NCBI GenBank assembly: GCA_017504995.1
Contig: JAFVQC010000049.1
Coordinates: 1-41,853, forward strand
Reading direction: 5' to 3'
Origin: Clostridia bacterium
GTDB lineage: Bacteria > Bacillota > Clostridia > Oscillospirales > CAG-272
Length of the DNA: 41,853 nt
The position numbers and the translations under genes were made by a program. Shown one piece after another: positions 31,079 to 40,840 of this stretch; position 1 is the stretch's first letter; every line of letters starts with the position of its first letter. The notes under the pieces are model-generated. The model searched no databases. It was not told where the DNA came from and saw only the letters and a program-made list of their open reading frames with translations.

Positions 31079-34000
31079 ATGAAACGGAAGAATTTGGTCA
31101 GACTGTCGGTATTGCTGTTGACGGTATTTCTTTGCTTGTTCTGTTTCGTCTCGTGTGACGAGCAGGACGGCTTTGCCGTTGACACCGACGGATTGGACAC
31201 CTTTGAAACAAGTGATTTTGATCCCGAAAATCACAAGCACGTATGGAGCGAATGGAAAACCCTAAAGGACGCTTCCTGTAGCAAGGAAGGAATCGAGGGA
31301 CGGGTTTGCGAATGCGGAGAAGCAGAAACCCAGCCGATTCCCACGCTTCCTCACACCGAGGTGGTTGACGAAGCGATTGCGTCCACCTGTACCGAAACGG
31401 GCTTGACCGAGGGTAAGCACTGTTCGGTATGCAAGGAAGTTCTTGTAGAGCAGGAAGAAGTGGCGGCGAAGGGGCACACTGAGGTGATCGATCCTGCCGT
31501 TGCCGCTACCTGCACCAGAGAGGGCTTGACCGAGGGTAAGCATTGCTCTGTTTGTAAGCGCGTATTGGTTGCGCAGGAGACGGTAAAAACCCATGCGCAC
31601 ACCACGGTAGTGGATCAAGCGATTGCGCCCACTTGTACCGAAACGGGTTTGACTGAGGGAAGTCATTGTTCCGTATGTAAGGTAGTATTGGTAGAGCAGA
31701 CCGCTGTAAAGGCACTCGGACATACCCCCGTGACCGACACGGCAGTTGCGCCTACCTGTACCGAAACGGGTTTGACTGAGGGAAGCCATTGCTCGGTTTG
31801 TAAGGTGGTATTGACCGCGCAAACCATGGTAAAGGCACTCGGACATACTCCCGTGACCGACGCGGCAGTTGCACCCACTTGTACCGAAGCGGGCTTGACC
31901 GAGGGAAGTCATTGTTCCGTATGTAAGACCGTATTGGTAGCACAAGAAGAAGTCATGGCAAATGGACACACTGCGGTTATTGATCCCGCGGTGACTCCGA
32001 CTTGTACCCGAGAAGGCATCACGGAAGGAACGCATTGCTCGGTTTGCAAGATCACCTTGGTGGCGCAAACGGTGATTCCCGCAAAGGGGCACACCGAAGT
32101 CATTGACGCGGCGATCCTGCCGACAGCCTCGGCGAACGGTTTGACCGAAGGCAAGCATTGCTCGGTTTGTGACGTTGTGTTTTTCTCACAGAAGATGATT
32201 CCAGCAACGGGAGCAACCGCGCCCATGCAATACAACGACGATTACGGTTACGAATATCTCGGAACGATGGAGAAGGGAGAAGCGTTGCAAGCGCTTTACC
32301 GTTTGCTGGACGTTGCCGCCATCTCCTTCCACGTGGATACCGATAGAAACGCGGGCGAAGGTAATCTGGTTGCCGCCGTTGATTTCGCGTCTCTGAATCT
32401 GACCTCCGACGAAGCGATTGCCGTATGGATCAGCTATAAAAACGACCATCCGCTCTATTATTGGATCTCTACCTCGCTTGCCGTTCCGGGAAATGAGCTT
32501 TGGCTTCTGACCGAGGACGAGTACGCAAGCGGCGCGGCGCGGGCGGTTTACAATCAACTGGTTTACGACGGCGTAGCCGCCTACGTAGGCAAGCTTTCCG
32601 ACGGCGATTCGGTCTATCGGATTTCCTTCGTACTTCACGATTCCATCATCGAATCCATCCATTACGCGTATGAGGAGGACGGTGTTACTCCCGAGGACGA
32701 GATCTGGGCACACAATGTTCTCGGCGTATTTGAGAAGCAAAGCGGCGTCTGCGAAGCCTATGCCCGAACCTTCCAGCTTTTGTTGAACTACTGTGATGTG
32801 GAAAATATCTTCGTCACGGGACAGGCGGGGGGAGAAGCCCACGCCTGGAATCTGGTTCAGTTGGACGATGGAAATTGGTATTGGTTTGACCTGACGTGGG
32901 ATGATAGTCCCAAGGATGCATGGGGCGTTGGTTCTTTTATGTGGGGAATTGCCTACAACTATTTCTGCGTTAACGATACGCAAAATACGAACTGGATGGA
33001 GAGTGTCTGGGAAACGCCCTTCGGAACCTTCCTTGACGGACATACCTACAGCCTCCCCACGGGAACGGGCGTGGATTTCCTCTATGGGCTGCCTGAACGA
33101 GCAACCGATATTTATACTGCTGAAGAAAAACTCTTTAAGGATACCTTTACCGTAGACAGTCTGACTTATCAAATTTACGGATATAATGCCGTACAGTTGA
33201 TAGAAATCGCTCAGGACGGCGACGTGGTGATTCCCGAAACGGTGACCTACGAGGGTGTAACCTATACGGTGATTTCGATTGGGTCGGGTGTAATTCCGTA
33301 TTACATATATGGAGAAAACGGAGAGATTGACCATACTACGGCTACAACGTCCGTTACCATTCCCGCTACGGTGAAATTTATTTGGGATGATCCTTTTGGT
33401 GGACATGAGCATTTGCGAGCGATCTACGTAGACGAAAACAATCCGTATTTTACGTCGAAGGACGGCGTGCTGTTCACCAAATCGCTGTATACCTTGATTC
33501 AATATCCCCTAGCGCATCCCAATACGGAATACGTGATTCCCGATGAAACGGTCTACGTTGCAAATCAAGCTTTTACTAGCGGGTTGCCTTTGAAGAATCT
33601 TTCTCAAATTACCTTTGGAAAAAATGTAGGACAATTTGGTGTTGCCAACTGGGGAAGCGGTTATTGGGATCATGACCCCACAGGTTTTACGATTATTAAT
33701 GTGGTTAGCGGCGATTTGCAGGATCTTTACAGTGCCTTGGGCGGGAACAAAACAATTTTAATTTCCGAAGAAAATCCGCATTATTATAGCGACGGAACGG
33801 CGATTTACAGTGGAGACGGAACGGTACTTTTGTTAGTAATAGACTCAACTATTACTACGTTGCATATTTCGGAGACTGTTGTTAGGATTGAAGATGTTAC
33901 CACCAATCATTCCGTTTTGGGGATGGTGCCAAATCTGGAATCGATTACCGTGGATTTTGGAAATCCGTATTATTATGTCGAAGATAGAATTTTATATCGA

Positions 34001-35851
34001 AAAGAAGGCGAAACGCTTTCTATTGTTTGCGTTCCTCAAAATATTCAAGGAAACGTGACCGTTGCCAACGGCGTAAAGGAAATTGGTGATGGTACGTTCG
34101 GGGGTTGCACAGGATTGACGTGCATTACGATTCCGGATAGTGTAACAAGTATTGGTAATTCCGCGTTCACTGGTTGTAGCAGCTTAACGAGTGTGACGAT
34201 TGGCAATGGAGTAGAGAGCATTGGTAACGATGCATTCAGCGGCTGTTTCAAATTAGTAGAAGTAATCAATCATTCCGGCTTGGAATTTGTGGCGGGCAGT
34301 ACGGAATACGGCGGTATTGCACGCTATGCATTAGAGATTCACAACGGAGAGAGTAAATTTGATTACGTAGGCGATTATATGTTCTATACGCATGAAGGCG
34401 TTCACTATCTGTGTGGATACGTTGGAAGTGATACGGCTTTGACGCTTCCTGAAACGTATAACGGAGAATCGTATCAAATCGGCGCAGGTGCATTCTATGG
34501 TTGTGATCGCTTAACGAGCGTTACGATACCGAATAGCGTCACAATCATTGGTTCAAATGCGTTCGATCGTTGTAGTAGCTTAACGCGCGTGACGCTTGGC
34601 AATGGAGTTACGAGTATTGGCGATTATGCATTCGAGTTTTGTCGTAATTTAGCAAGCATTACAATTGGTGATAACGTAACAGACGTTGGTGAAATGGCAT
34701 TCTATGAATGTGTTCGCTTGGTTGAGATCATCAATCATTCCAATTTGGAATTGGAGTATAGTAATAAATATGGTGGTCTTGCATATTATGCATTAGAGAT
34801 TCACAATGGCGAGAGTAAACTTGATTACGTAGACGATTATGTTTTTTATACGTATAATGACGTTCACTATTTGTGTGGATACGTTGGAACCGATACGGCT
34901 TTGACACTTCCTGAAACGTATAACGGAGAATCGTATCAAATTGGCGCATATGCATTCTATCGTTGCGAGTGCTTAACGAGCGTTACGATACCAAATAGCG
35001 TCACAAGCATTGGTTCAAATGCGTTCAATGGTTGTAGTAGCTTAACGGCCATTACGATTCCGAATAGTGTGGTTCGTATTGAGTGGGAGGCATTTTGCTA
35101 TTGCTCCAGCTTGAAGAACGTTACAATCGGGACAGGTGTAAAATATATTGGTTTAAGAGCTTTCATGCGTACCGATTTGGAAAGTATTGTTCTTCCCGAA
35201 ACTTTAACGGACGTTTCCGCAGATGCTTTCATTGATACGCCATGCTATATGAACAAAGCGAATTGGTATTGCGATATGTTTTATATTGGTTCTCACTTGG
35301 TTGGGGTATCGTCAACACTTTCGGGTGATGTCGCAATTAAAAACGGAACGAAAACAATTGTAAACGGAGTATTTGCTTATTGCAGTAGTTTGACAAGTAT
35401 TACGATCCCGAATAGCGTAACGAATATTGGCAATTATGTGTTTGACGGTTGTACCGGTTTGACGAGCATTACGATCCCCAATAGCGTAAAGAGCATTGGC
35501 AATACTGCATTCAGCGGTTGCAGTAGCTTAACGAAGGTGACGATTGGCAATTCCGTCACAAGCATTGGCGATTATGCATTCAGTAGGTGTAGTAGTGTAA
35601 AGAGTATTACAATTCCCAATGGCGTTGCAAGTATTGGTTGGGGGGCATTTAGCGGTTGCGATAGCTTAACGAGTGTTACGATTCCAAATAGTGTAACGAG
35701 CATTGGTGGTTGGGTAGTTAGCAATTGCAATAACTTAACCGACATTTACTTCACAGGCACGGAAGAAGAATGGAACGCGATTGAAAAATCAGACGCGGAA
35801 ATTCCTTCCACGGCAACGATTCATTTCAACTACGTTGCCGAAAGCGAATAA
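31079..35851 (+). CDS. Large surface lipoprotein: Cys-repeat stalk, transglutaminase-like domain and BspA leucine-rich repeats
   Basis: The 1590-residue protein has a lipoprotein signal with FVSC (Cys26). Residues 92-378 are seven 41-residue repeats with the pattern HTxVxDxAVAPTCTExGLTEG then HCSVCK; a degenerate copy precedes them. A transglutaminase-like domain follows: Cys558 in SGVCEAYA, His588 in EAHAWNL and Asp604 in WFDLTWDD give an intact triad. From about 700 to 1580 come BspA-type leucine-rich repeats. It would be tethered outside the membrane. The triad suggests peptide cleavage or crosslinking, but many relatives are untested. AGGAGGG precedes the ATG. The C-terminus and terminator match the gene at 14701, so the two are relatives. 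Confidence 0.9.
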   Translation: MKRKNLVRLSVLLLTVFLCLFCFVSCDEQDGFAVDTDGLDTFETSDFDPENHKHVWSEWKTLKDASCSKEGIEGRVCECGEAETQPIPTLPHTEVVDEAIASTCTETGLTEGKHCSVCKEVLVEQEEVAAKGHTEVIDPAVAATCTREGLTEGKHCSVCKRVLVAQETVKTHAHTTVVDQAIAPTCTETGLTEGSHCSVCKVVLVEQTAVKALGHTPVTDTAVAPTCTETGLTEGSHCSVCKVVLTAQTMVKALGHTPVTDAAVAPTCTEAGLTEGSHCSVCKTVLVAQEEVMANGHTAVIDPAVTPTCTREGITEGTHCSVCKITLVAQTVIPAKGHTEVIDAAILPTASANGLTEGKHCSVCDVVFFSQKMIPATGATAPMQYNDDYGYEYLGTMEKGEALQALYRLLDVAAISFHVDTDRNAGEGNLVAAVDFASLNLTSDEAIAVWISYKNDHPLYYWISTSLAVPGNELWLLTEDEYASGAARAVYNQLVYDGVAAYVGKLSDGDSVYRISFVLHDSIIESIHYAYEEDGVTPEDEIWAHNVLGVFEKQSGVCEAYARTFQLLLNYCDVENIFVTGQAGGEAHAWNLVQLDDGNWYWFDLTWDDSPKDAWGVGSFMWGIAYNYFCVNDTQNTNWMESVWETPFGTFLDGHTYSLPTGTGVDFLYGLPERATDIYTAEEKLFKDTFTVDSLTYQIYGYNAVQLIEIAQDGDVVIPETVTYEGVTYTVISIGSGVIPYYIYGENGEIDHTTATTSVTIPATVKFIWDDPFGGHEHLRAIYVDENNPYFTSKDGVLFTKSLYTLIQYPLAHPNTEYVIPDETVYVANQAFTSGLPLKNLSQITFGKNVGQFGVANWGSGYWDHDPTGFTIINVVSGDLQDLYSALGGNKTILISEENPHYYSDGTAIYSGDGTVLLLVIDSTITTLHISETVVRIEDVTTNHSVLGMVPNLESITVDFGNPYYYVEDRILYRKEGETLSIVCVPQNIQGNVTVANGVKEIGDGTFGGCTGLTCITIPDSVTSIGNSAFTGCSSLTSVTIGNGVESIGNDAFSGCFKLVEVINHSGLEFVAGSTEYGGIARYALEIHNGESKFDYVGDYMFYTHEGVHYLCGYVGSDTALTLPETYNGESYQIGAGAFYGCDRLTSVTIPNSVTIIGSNAFDRCSSLTRVTLGNGVTSIGDYAFEFCRNLASITIGDNVTDVGEMAFYECVRLVEIINHSNLELEYSNKYGGLAYYALEIHNGESKLDYVDDYVFYTYNDVHYLCGYVGTDTALTLPETYNGESYQIGAYAFYRCECLTSVTIPNSVTSIGSNAFNGCSSLTAITIPNSVVRIEWEAFCYCSSLKNVTIGTGVKYIGLRAFMRTDLESIVLPETLTDVSADAFIDTPCYMNKANWYCDMFYIGSHLVGVSSTLSGDVAIKNGTKTIVNGVFAYCSSLTSITIPNSVTNIGNYVFDGCTGLTSITIPNSVKSIGNTAFSGCSSLTKVTIGNSVTSIGDYAFSRCSSVKSITIPNGVASIGWGAFSGCDSLTSVTIPNSVTSIGGWVVSNCNNLTDIYFTGTEEEWNAIEKSDAEIPSTATIHFNYVAESE
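31352..32212 (+). repeat. Seven tandem 123-bp repeats encoding 41-residue Cys units
   Basis: Each 123-base unit encodes HT, a short acidic stretch, a TC(T/A) motif, GLTEG and CSVC. Copies 4 and 5 (from about 31721) are nearly identical in DNA, pointing to recent duplication. Six of seven units keep three cysteines (TC plus CxxC); the seventh reads PTASANG and has lost the first. The spacing suggests small zinc-ribbon-like or disulfide-knotted modules. Confidence 0.88.
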
Positions 35852-35858
35852 ACAAACG

Positions 35859-35890
35859 ACGGCGGCGGGTTTTCCCGTCGCCGTTTTCTC
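35859..35890. terminator. Terminator shared by the lipoprotein and fkbM genes
   Basis: ACGGCGGCGGG (35859-35869) pairs with CCCGTCGCCGT (35874-35884), then TTTCTCT. It is almost identical to the terminator at 17225-17258. The convergent fkbM gene ends at 35890. Confidence 0.85.
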
Positions 35891-36957
35891 TATATTCCAA
35901 TTAAATTCAGATCCCATGCGGGGACGTAGGGGTAGCGGCGCAGATAGAGGCGGTAGGTTGGGTCGATGCTGTGAAGCAGGAGGGGGAGGGCGAACAGGTC
36001 CTCGCTTCGGTGATAGATCGAAACGAGCAGTCGCGGGTGATGGTTGAGAACGGTCTCCTTTGATCCCATCAGCGCTTCCTTTTCCGCGCCCTCTACGTCG
36101 TATTTGATATAGTCCACGGCGTCTCCCCCGAGGACGGTGTCCAAGGGAAGGGCGGCTACCTCGATCTGCCTTCCTTTCGCAAACGCGCCCGCGTTGCGGT
36201 TTCCGCTGTCGGCAAAGGAGAGGGTCGTCTGCTCCGACCACGCCGCGGCGTGATGGGCAAGAATCTTTGGTACTGTCAGCGTTGCGGCAAAGTCGGAAAG
36301 CTTTCGGAAATTGCGGCGGTCGGGTTCCATGGCGTATACCTTCGAAAGGTGAGGCGCATAGGTCGCAAGCTCCCGTACCGTGTCGCCGTTATACGCGCCG
36401 AGATCGGCGGCGGTACGAATGGTGTCCGCCTTCAGCAGGCAGGTATAGACCTCGTCCTTGCTTGACTCCGCTTCCTTGAGATAAGCGATTTTTCCGCTTA
36501 GCTTATAGGCGAGCACCTTTTGGTAAATGCGGCGGGATTCCTCGTCGGCAAGTAGCTCGTAGACCTGCTCGAATTTTTCTCGATTCGTTTCGAAAAATTC
36601 AAGATCAAACAGGGTATCTCCGCAGACGGGAACGTCGGGAGCGTATAGCTCGCACTCCTCGTCCACACGGTCAAACAGAGCCAGAACCTCGGGCAGGGAG
36701 GAGGCGAAGGACAACAGCACGATCAGATTTTCCGCGCCGTATTTTTCCTTGACTGCCGAATAGGACAGGACGGTCTTTCCGTGGAAGCTGTGACCGCGCA
36801 CGAAGCCGTCGCTGGCAAAAAAATCCGCAATGGCGATCCCCTTGCGCTCACAGATCTTTAAGATCTTATCCGCGCCGTTCCCCATACCGTACATTACCAC
36901 GGTTTTATCGGTACGGGCAAGGGTTTGCCACAGATCGGTGGTTGGACAGAAATTCAT
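35890..36957 (-). CDS. FkbM-family methyltransferase
   Basis: The 355-residue protein has an N-terminal Rossmann-like region with VMYGMGNGADKIL (21-33) and a C-terminal SAM methyltransferase domain. SAM motif I is DLGAYNGD at 185-192, and the FkbM signature KYDVEGAE is at 285-292. FkbM-type enzymes O-methylate sugars or other hydroxyl groups, often on polysaccharides or natural products; the substrate here cannot be told. GGAGAG precedes the ATG. It is a single-gene unit. Confidence 0.85.
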   Translation of the reverse strand: MNFCPTTDLWQTLARTDKTVVMYGMGNGADKILKICERKGIAIADFFASDGFVRGHSFHGKTVLSYSAVKEKYGAENLIVLLSFASSLPEVLALFDRVDEECELYAPDVPVCGDTLFDLEFFETNREKFEQVYELLADEESRRIYQKVLAYKLSGKIAYLKEAESSKDEVYTCLLKADTIRTAADLGAYNGDTVRELATYAPHLSKVYAMEPDRRNFRKLSDFAATLTVPKILAHHAAAWSEQTTLSFADSGNRNAGAFAKGRQIEVAALPLDTVLGGDAVDYIKYDVEGAEKEALMGSKETVLNHHPRLLVSIYHRSEDLFALPLLLHSIDPTYRLYLRRYPYVPAWDLNLIGI

Positions 36958-36966
36958 AAGCTCTCC

Positions 36967-36999
36967 TTGACTTTTTTGTAAATTTATGCTATCATTATA
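36967..36999. promoter_or_regulatory. Overlapping divergent promoters of fkbM and the HIT gene
   Basis: On +, TTGACT (36967-36972), a 17-bp spacer and TATCAT (36990-36995) point to the HIT gene. On -, a TATAAT box (36994-36999) serves fkbM, without a clear -35. The two -10 boxes share two bases, so they could compete. Confidence 0.55.
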
Positions 37000-37050
37000 C
37001 TGAGCGAATGTTTTTATTCTATTTTAACACAAAACGGAGGAAAAATCAAG

Positions 37051-37389
37051 ATGGATTGCATTTTCTGTAAAATCGCCGAAGGGACGATTCCCTCTGCCAA
37101 GGTATACGAGGACGAGTATTGTCTCGCGTTTCACGATATCAATCCCCAAACGCCCGTTCACGTGCTGGTGATCCCCAAGGCGCATATTGCGTCCGCGGAC
37201 GAGGTGACGGGGGAGAACAGCGTATACGTAACGAAAATTTTCGAAGCCATTCCCGCGATTGCCGCCAAGGCAGGCTTGACGGGGGGCTATCGGGTCATTT
37301 CCAATTGCGGCGAGGACGCTTGTCAGACGGTAAAGCATCTTCATTTCCATCTCATGGGCGGCAAGAAGCTTCCCGAGCAGATGGGTTAA
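37051..37389 (+). CDS. HIT-family (histidine triad) hydrolase
   Basis: The 112-residue protein has the N-terminal CIFCKIAEGTIPS zinc-type motif and the triad HLHFH at 96-100 followed by LMGG, as in HinT. The family hydrolyses aminoacyl- or phosphoramidate adenylates. ACGGAGG precedes the ATG. One base separates its stop from the ABC gene start. Confidence 0.94.
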   Translation: MDCIFCKIAEGTIPSAKVYEDEYCLAFHDINPQTPVHVLVIPKAHIASADEVTGENSVYVTKIFEAIPAIAAKAGLTGGYRVISNCGEDACQTVKHLHFHLMGGKKLPEQMG

Positions 37390-37390
37390 G

Positions 37391-39352
37391 ATGGGACCCG
37401 GATTTTTCGGTCCTCCCCCCATGGGGAAGGATCCCTACCAGAACAAACCGAAGCCGCCCCGCGGTGTGGGGGACGTTCCCCGTTATCTGAAGGAGCTTGT
37501 CACGGGCTTTGGCTCGCGGTTGATTTACATTTTCCGTATGGTATGGAAAACAGGACCTTGGATTTTGATTTGGTTGCTCATGTCGGCAATTCTCAGCGGT
37601 GTGCTTCCCATCGTTGGCTCGCTGTTGTCAAGGTCCATTCTCAACGAGCTGCAAAACGTGATCTCGGCGCAGGTGGCGGCAGAGCTGAGTGGCGTGTCTC
37701 TTGCCTTGACCTTCTGGGGCTCGATGGTCATGTTTTTGCTGATCTTCTATTTTTTGTATCGCATTCTCAATCAGGTGGTGAACCGTGTGAGCCATGCGGT
37801 CACGCGGATCGCGGGAGAAAAGGTGGTTCGCTACGTACGGATACAGATCATGACGAAGGCAAAGGAGCTGGATCTGGCCTCCTTTGATCTACCCGAGTTT
37901 TACGAGAAGCTGGAGAATGCCAACCGTGAGGCGGGCAACCGTCCGCTATCGGTGCTGTCCTCTACCTTTGACGTCATCAGTAACTGCATCAGTCTTGTCA
38001 GCTATATCGTCATTTTGGTGACCGCCCCCGATATGTGGTGGACGGCGCCCTTGATGATCCTGATCTCGATTCCCACCGCGGTGGTGAACTTTTCCTATAA
38101 GCATAAGACCTTCCTTTATATGAGAAAGCGCTCCAAGGATCGCAGACAGATGACCTATTATTCGGGCTTGATGGTCAACAAGGATATGGTCAAGGAGATC
38201 CGTATGTTTGATCTCGGAGATCAGTTTATCGAACGTTACGACAGCGTATTTACCCGTTACTATGCGGGGATGCGGCGGCTGATCCTTCGGGAGAGCGCGT
38301 GGCAGATCGGACTGACGCTGCTTTCGTCTATCGTCAATTGCGTCTTTTTTGCCCTCATTGCCGTGAAGGTCTTTTCGGGGGATATTCAGATCGGTGACTA
38401 TTCCTTGTATACGGGGGCGTTGACCTCCATTGCGTCAACGGTTTCCTCTCTCATCAACGTATCCGCTTCGGTTTACGAGGGGACGCTGTTTATCGATAAC
38501 CTGATCTCCTTTATGAAGGAAAAGCCCACCATCGTTCCTATGAAAGACACCCCCGTTCCCGTAGAACACGGAAAGCCCCATACCATTGAGTTCGTGGACG
38601 TCAGCTTTGCGTACCCCGGATCTGACCGTTTGGTGTTGGAGCATATCAACCTGAAATTCCGCGCGGGCGAGACGGTGGTGCTGGTGGGACTCAACGGCGC
38701 GGGAAAGACCACGTTTATCAAGCTCCTGACCCGTCTTTACGATCCCACGGAAGGAAAGATCCTTCTGGACGGCAAGGATCTGCGGGAGTACGACCCGAAG
38801 GATCTTTACCGACTGTTCGGCATCATTTTCCAAGATTTCGGGAAATACGCCGTCAGTGTCTCGGATAACGTCGCCTTCGGTAATATACACGGCGAGACGG
38901 ACAGAGAAAAGATTCGTCGGGCGGCAACGGAAGCCAACGCGGACGACTTTATTTCCCGTCTTCCCGAGGGCTACGATACGCCTCTTATGCGCATTTTTGA
39001 GCCTGACGGCATCGAGCTTTCCATCGGTCAATGGCAAAAGCTTTCCATCGCGCGAGCGTTTTACAGCGAATCGGATATTCTGATTCTGGACGAGCCTACC
39101 GCGTCTCTTGATCCTATGGCGGAGCAGGAGATCTTTAACCAGTTCGACTCGTTGCGGAAGGATAAGACCACCATCTTCGTATCTCACCGTCTGTCCAGTG
39201 CCACCATCGCGTCAAAGATCGTGGTTTTGGAATACGGACGCTTAGTGGAGGAGGGAACGCATAAGGAGCTGATGGCAAAGGAGGGTCGGTATTACGAGCT
39301 GTTTACCACCCAAGCCCGTCGGTATATGGAAAGCGACAAGAAAAATTCCTGA
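37391..39352 (+). CDS. ABC exporter, fused membrane and ATPase domains
   Basis: The 653-residue half-transporter begins with a Pro/Gly-rich cytosolic stretch (1-30). A membrane domain with about six helices (50-365) and an ATPase domain follow. Walker A is GLNGAGKTT (433-441), the signature is LSIGQ (543-547) in place of LSGGQ, and Walker B is ILILDEPTASLD with Asp567-Glu568. The H-loop SHRLSS is present. LSIGQW-type signatures recur in a group of peptide or lipid exporters; the substrate is unknown. It starts one base after the HIT stop, so the two are coupled, though a functional link is not obvious. Confidence 0.9.
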   Translation: MGPGFFGPPPMGKDPYQNKPKPPRGVGDVPRYLKELVTGFGSRLIYIFRMVWKTGPWILIWLLMSAILSGVLPIVGSLLSRSILNELQNVISAQVAAELSGVSLALTFWGSMVMFLLIFYFLYRILNQVVNRVSHAVTRIAGEKVVRYVRIQIMTKAKELDLASFDLPEFYEKLENANREAGNRPLSVLSSTFDVISNCISLVSYIVILVTAPDMWWTAPLMILISIPTAVVNFSYKHKTFLYMRKRSKDRRQMTYYSGLMVNKDMVKEIRMFDLGDQFIERYDSVFTRYYAGMRRLILRESAWQIGLTLLSSIVNCVFFALIAVKVFSGDIQIGDYSLYTGALTSIASTVSSLINVSASVYEGTLFIDNLISFMKEKPTIVPMKDTPVPVEHGKPHTIEFVDVSFAYPGSDRLVLEHINLKFRAGETVVLVGLNGAGKTTFIKLLTRLYDPTEGKILLDGKDLREYDPKDLYRLFGIIFQDFGKYAVSVSDNVAFGNIHGETDREKIRRAATEANADDFISRLPEGYDTPLMRIFEPDGIELSIGQWQKLSIARAFYSESDILILDEPTASLDPMAEQEIFNQFDSLRKDKTTIFVSHRLSSATIASKIVVLEYGRLVEEGTHKELMAKEGRYYELFTTQARRYMESDKKNS

Positions 39353-39378
39353 TTTTCCAAATTCTTTTGAAAAATCGG

Positions 39379-39407
39379 TTGACAAATGACGACGAATTTT
39401 ATATAAT
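39379..39407 (+). promoter_or_regulatory. Promoter of the aspartate kinase gene
   Basis: TTGACA (39379-39384), a 17-bp spacer and TATAAT (39402-39407), all consensus. The leader of about 55 bases is too short for a lysine riboswitch. Confidence 0.9.
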
Positions 39408-39469
39408 ATTTTATTATACGCTTTGGCGAAAACAGTAACACAGAGGCATAGAAAGGCAGAGTAGTACCC

Positions 39470-40786
39470 ATGCAAGTAAAAGTAGTAAAATTTGGCGGAA
39501 GCTCCCTCGCGGACGCGGAGCATTTCAGACAGGTGGCATCGATCATCAAGGCAGACCCCGCCCGCCGCTTCGTCGTTCCTTCCGCCCCCGGAAAGCGGTT
39601 TAAGGACGATATCAAGGTCACCGATATGCTGTATTCCTGCTATGAGAAGATCCGCAAGCACGAGAATATTGACGAGCTGTACGAGCAGATCAAGGCGCGG
39701 TATAACGGCATCATTGTAGAGCTTGGCTTGGATTTCGATATCAGCGGAGAGCTGGAATACGTAAAGAACGCCATGATGCACCGTTCGGGACGGGATTTCG
39801 CGGCAAGCCGCGGCGAATACCTCAACGGCTTGATTCTGGCAAAATATCTGGGCTATTCCTTCATAGACGCGGAGAACGTGATCTTCTTCCGTGAGAACGG
39901 AACCTTTGACGAGGAGAAAACCAATCAGGCGCTGTCCGAGGAGTTGAAGCAGCGTGAAACCGCGGTGATCCCGGGCTTCTACGGTGTGATGCCCAACGGC
40001 ACGATCAAAACCTTCTCCCGCGGCGGCTCGGACATTACTGGCTCTATCGTGGCGCGCGCCGCAGAGGCGGATCTGTACGAGAACTGGACCGACGTGTCGG
40101 GCTTCATGATGGCAGATCCCAGAATCGTGGATACCCCCTGCGCTATTCAGACCATTACCTACCGTGAGCTTCGCGAGCTGTCCTACATGGGCGCGACGGT
40201 GCTTCACGAGGACGCGATCTTTCCCGTGCGCTATGCGGGCATTCCGATCAATATCCGCAATACCAACGCTCCCGAGGACGCGGGCACGATGATCGTTGCT
40301 GAAACCCCCGATTACGATACCGAAAAGGTCATTACGGGCGTTGCGGGTAAGAAGGGCTTTTCGGTGATTACCATCGAAAAGGATATGATGAACTCCGAGA
40401 TCGGCTTTGGACGGAAGGTGCTGGAAATTCTGGAGGACAATGAGATCTCCTTTGAGCATCTGCCCTCGGGAATCGATAACATGAGTATCGTGGTTGCTAC
40501 CGACGCGCTGGAGGACAGACGGGAAAAGGTCGTTTCCGCCATTAACCGTACGGTGAAGCCCGACCACGTGTCCATCGAGGACAACTTGGCACTGCTTGCC
40601 GTGGTAGGGCGCGCTATGGTCAAGGCGAAGGGAACGGCGGCGAGAGTATTTGACTCGATCTCGAATGCGGGCGTTAATATCCGCATGATCGACCAAGGCT
40701 CCAGCGAGATTTCCATCATCGTCGGCGTGGAAGCCCACGAGTTCAATAAGGCTCTGGAAGCCATCTACAAGGAATTTGTGAAATAA
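39470..40786 (+). CDS. lysC: Aspartate kinase
   Basis: The 438-residue enzyme phosphorylates aspartate, the first step to lysine, threonine and methionine. The kinase domain begins with KFGGSSLAD (7-15) and has FSRGGSDITGSIVA and the NWTDVSGFMMADPRIV region. Two ACT domains lie at about 300-438, usually the site of feedback inhibition by lysine or threonine. No homoserine dehydrogenase is fused. The ribosome binding site is weak (GAAAGG well upstream). The gene symbol follows the usual name; the exact isozyme type is not certain. Confidence 0.93.
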   Translation: MQVKVVKFGGSSLADAEHFRQVASIIKADPARRFVVPSAPGKRFKDDIKVTDMLYSCYEKIRKHENIDELYEQIKARYNGIIVELGLDFDISGELEYVKNAMMHRSGRDFAASRGEYLNGLILAKYLGYSFIDAENVIFFRENGTFDEEKTNQALSEELKQRETAVIPGFYGVMPNGTIKTFSRGGSDITGSIVARAAEADLYENWTDVSGFMMADPRIVDTPCAIQTITYRELRELSYMGATVLHEDAIFPVRYAGIPINIRNTNAPEDAGTMIVAETPDYDTEKVITGVAGKKGFSVITIEKDMMNSEIGFGRKVLEILEDNEISFEHLPSGIDNMSIVVATDALEDRREKVVSAINRTVKPDHVSIEDNLALLAVVGRAMVKAKGTAARVFDSISNAGVNIRMIDQGSSEISIIVGVEAHEFNKALEAIYKEFVK

Positions 40787-40813
40787 GAGCTTTCAAAGAT
40801 AATACAAAGCCCA

Positions 40814-40840
40814 CGGCGGCGGTTCATCGAACCGCCGCCG
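40814..40840 (+). other. GC-rich hairpin after aspartate kinase
   Basis: CGGCGGCGGTTC (40814-40825) pairs with GAACCGCCGCCG (40829-40840) around ATC. It is a perfect 12-bp stem but without a T-run; perhaps an mRNA end or a repeat. Confidence 0.6.

Noticed and set aside
31352-32212. 123-bp repeats as a CRISPR or satellite
   Set aside because: They are in frame within an intact gene and encode a regular Cys-containing protein unit.
39408-39469. Lysine riboswitch before aspartate kinase
   Set aside because: The leader is about 55 bases; lysine riboswitches need well over 150.
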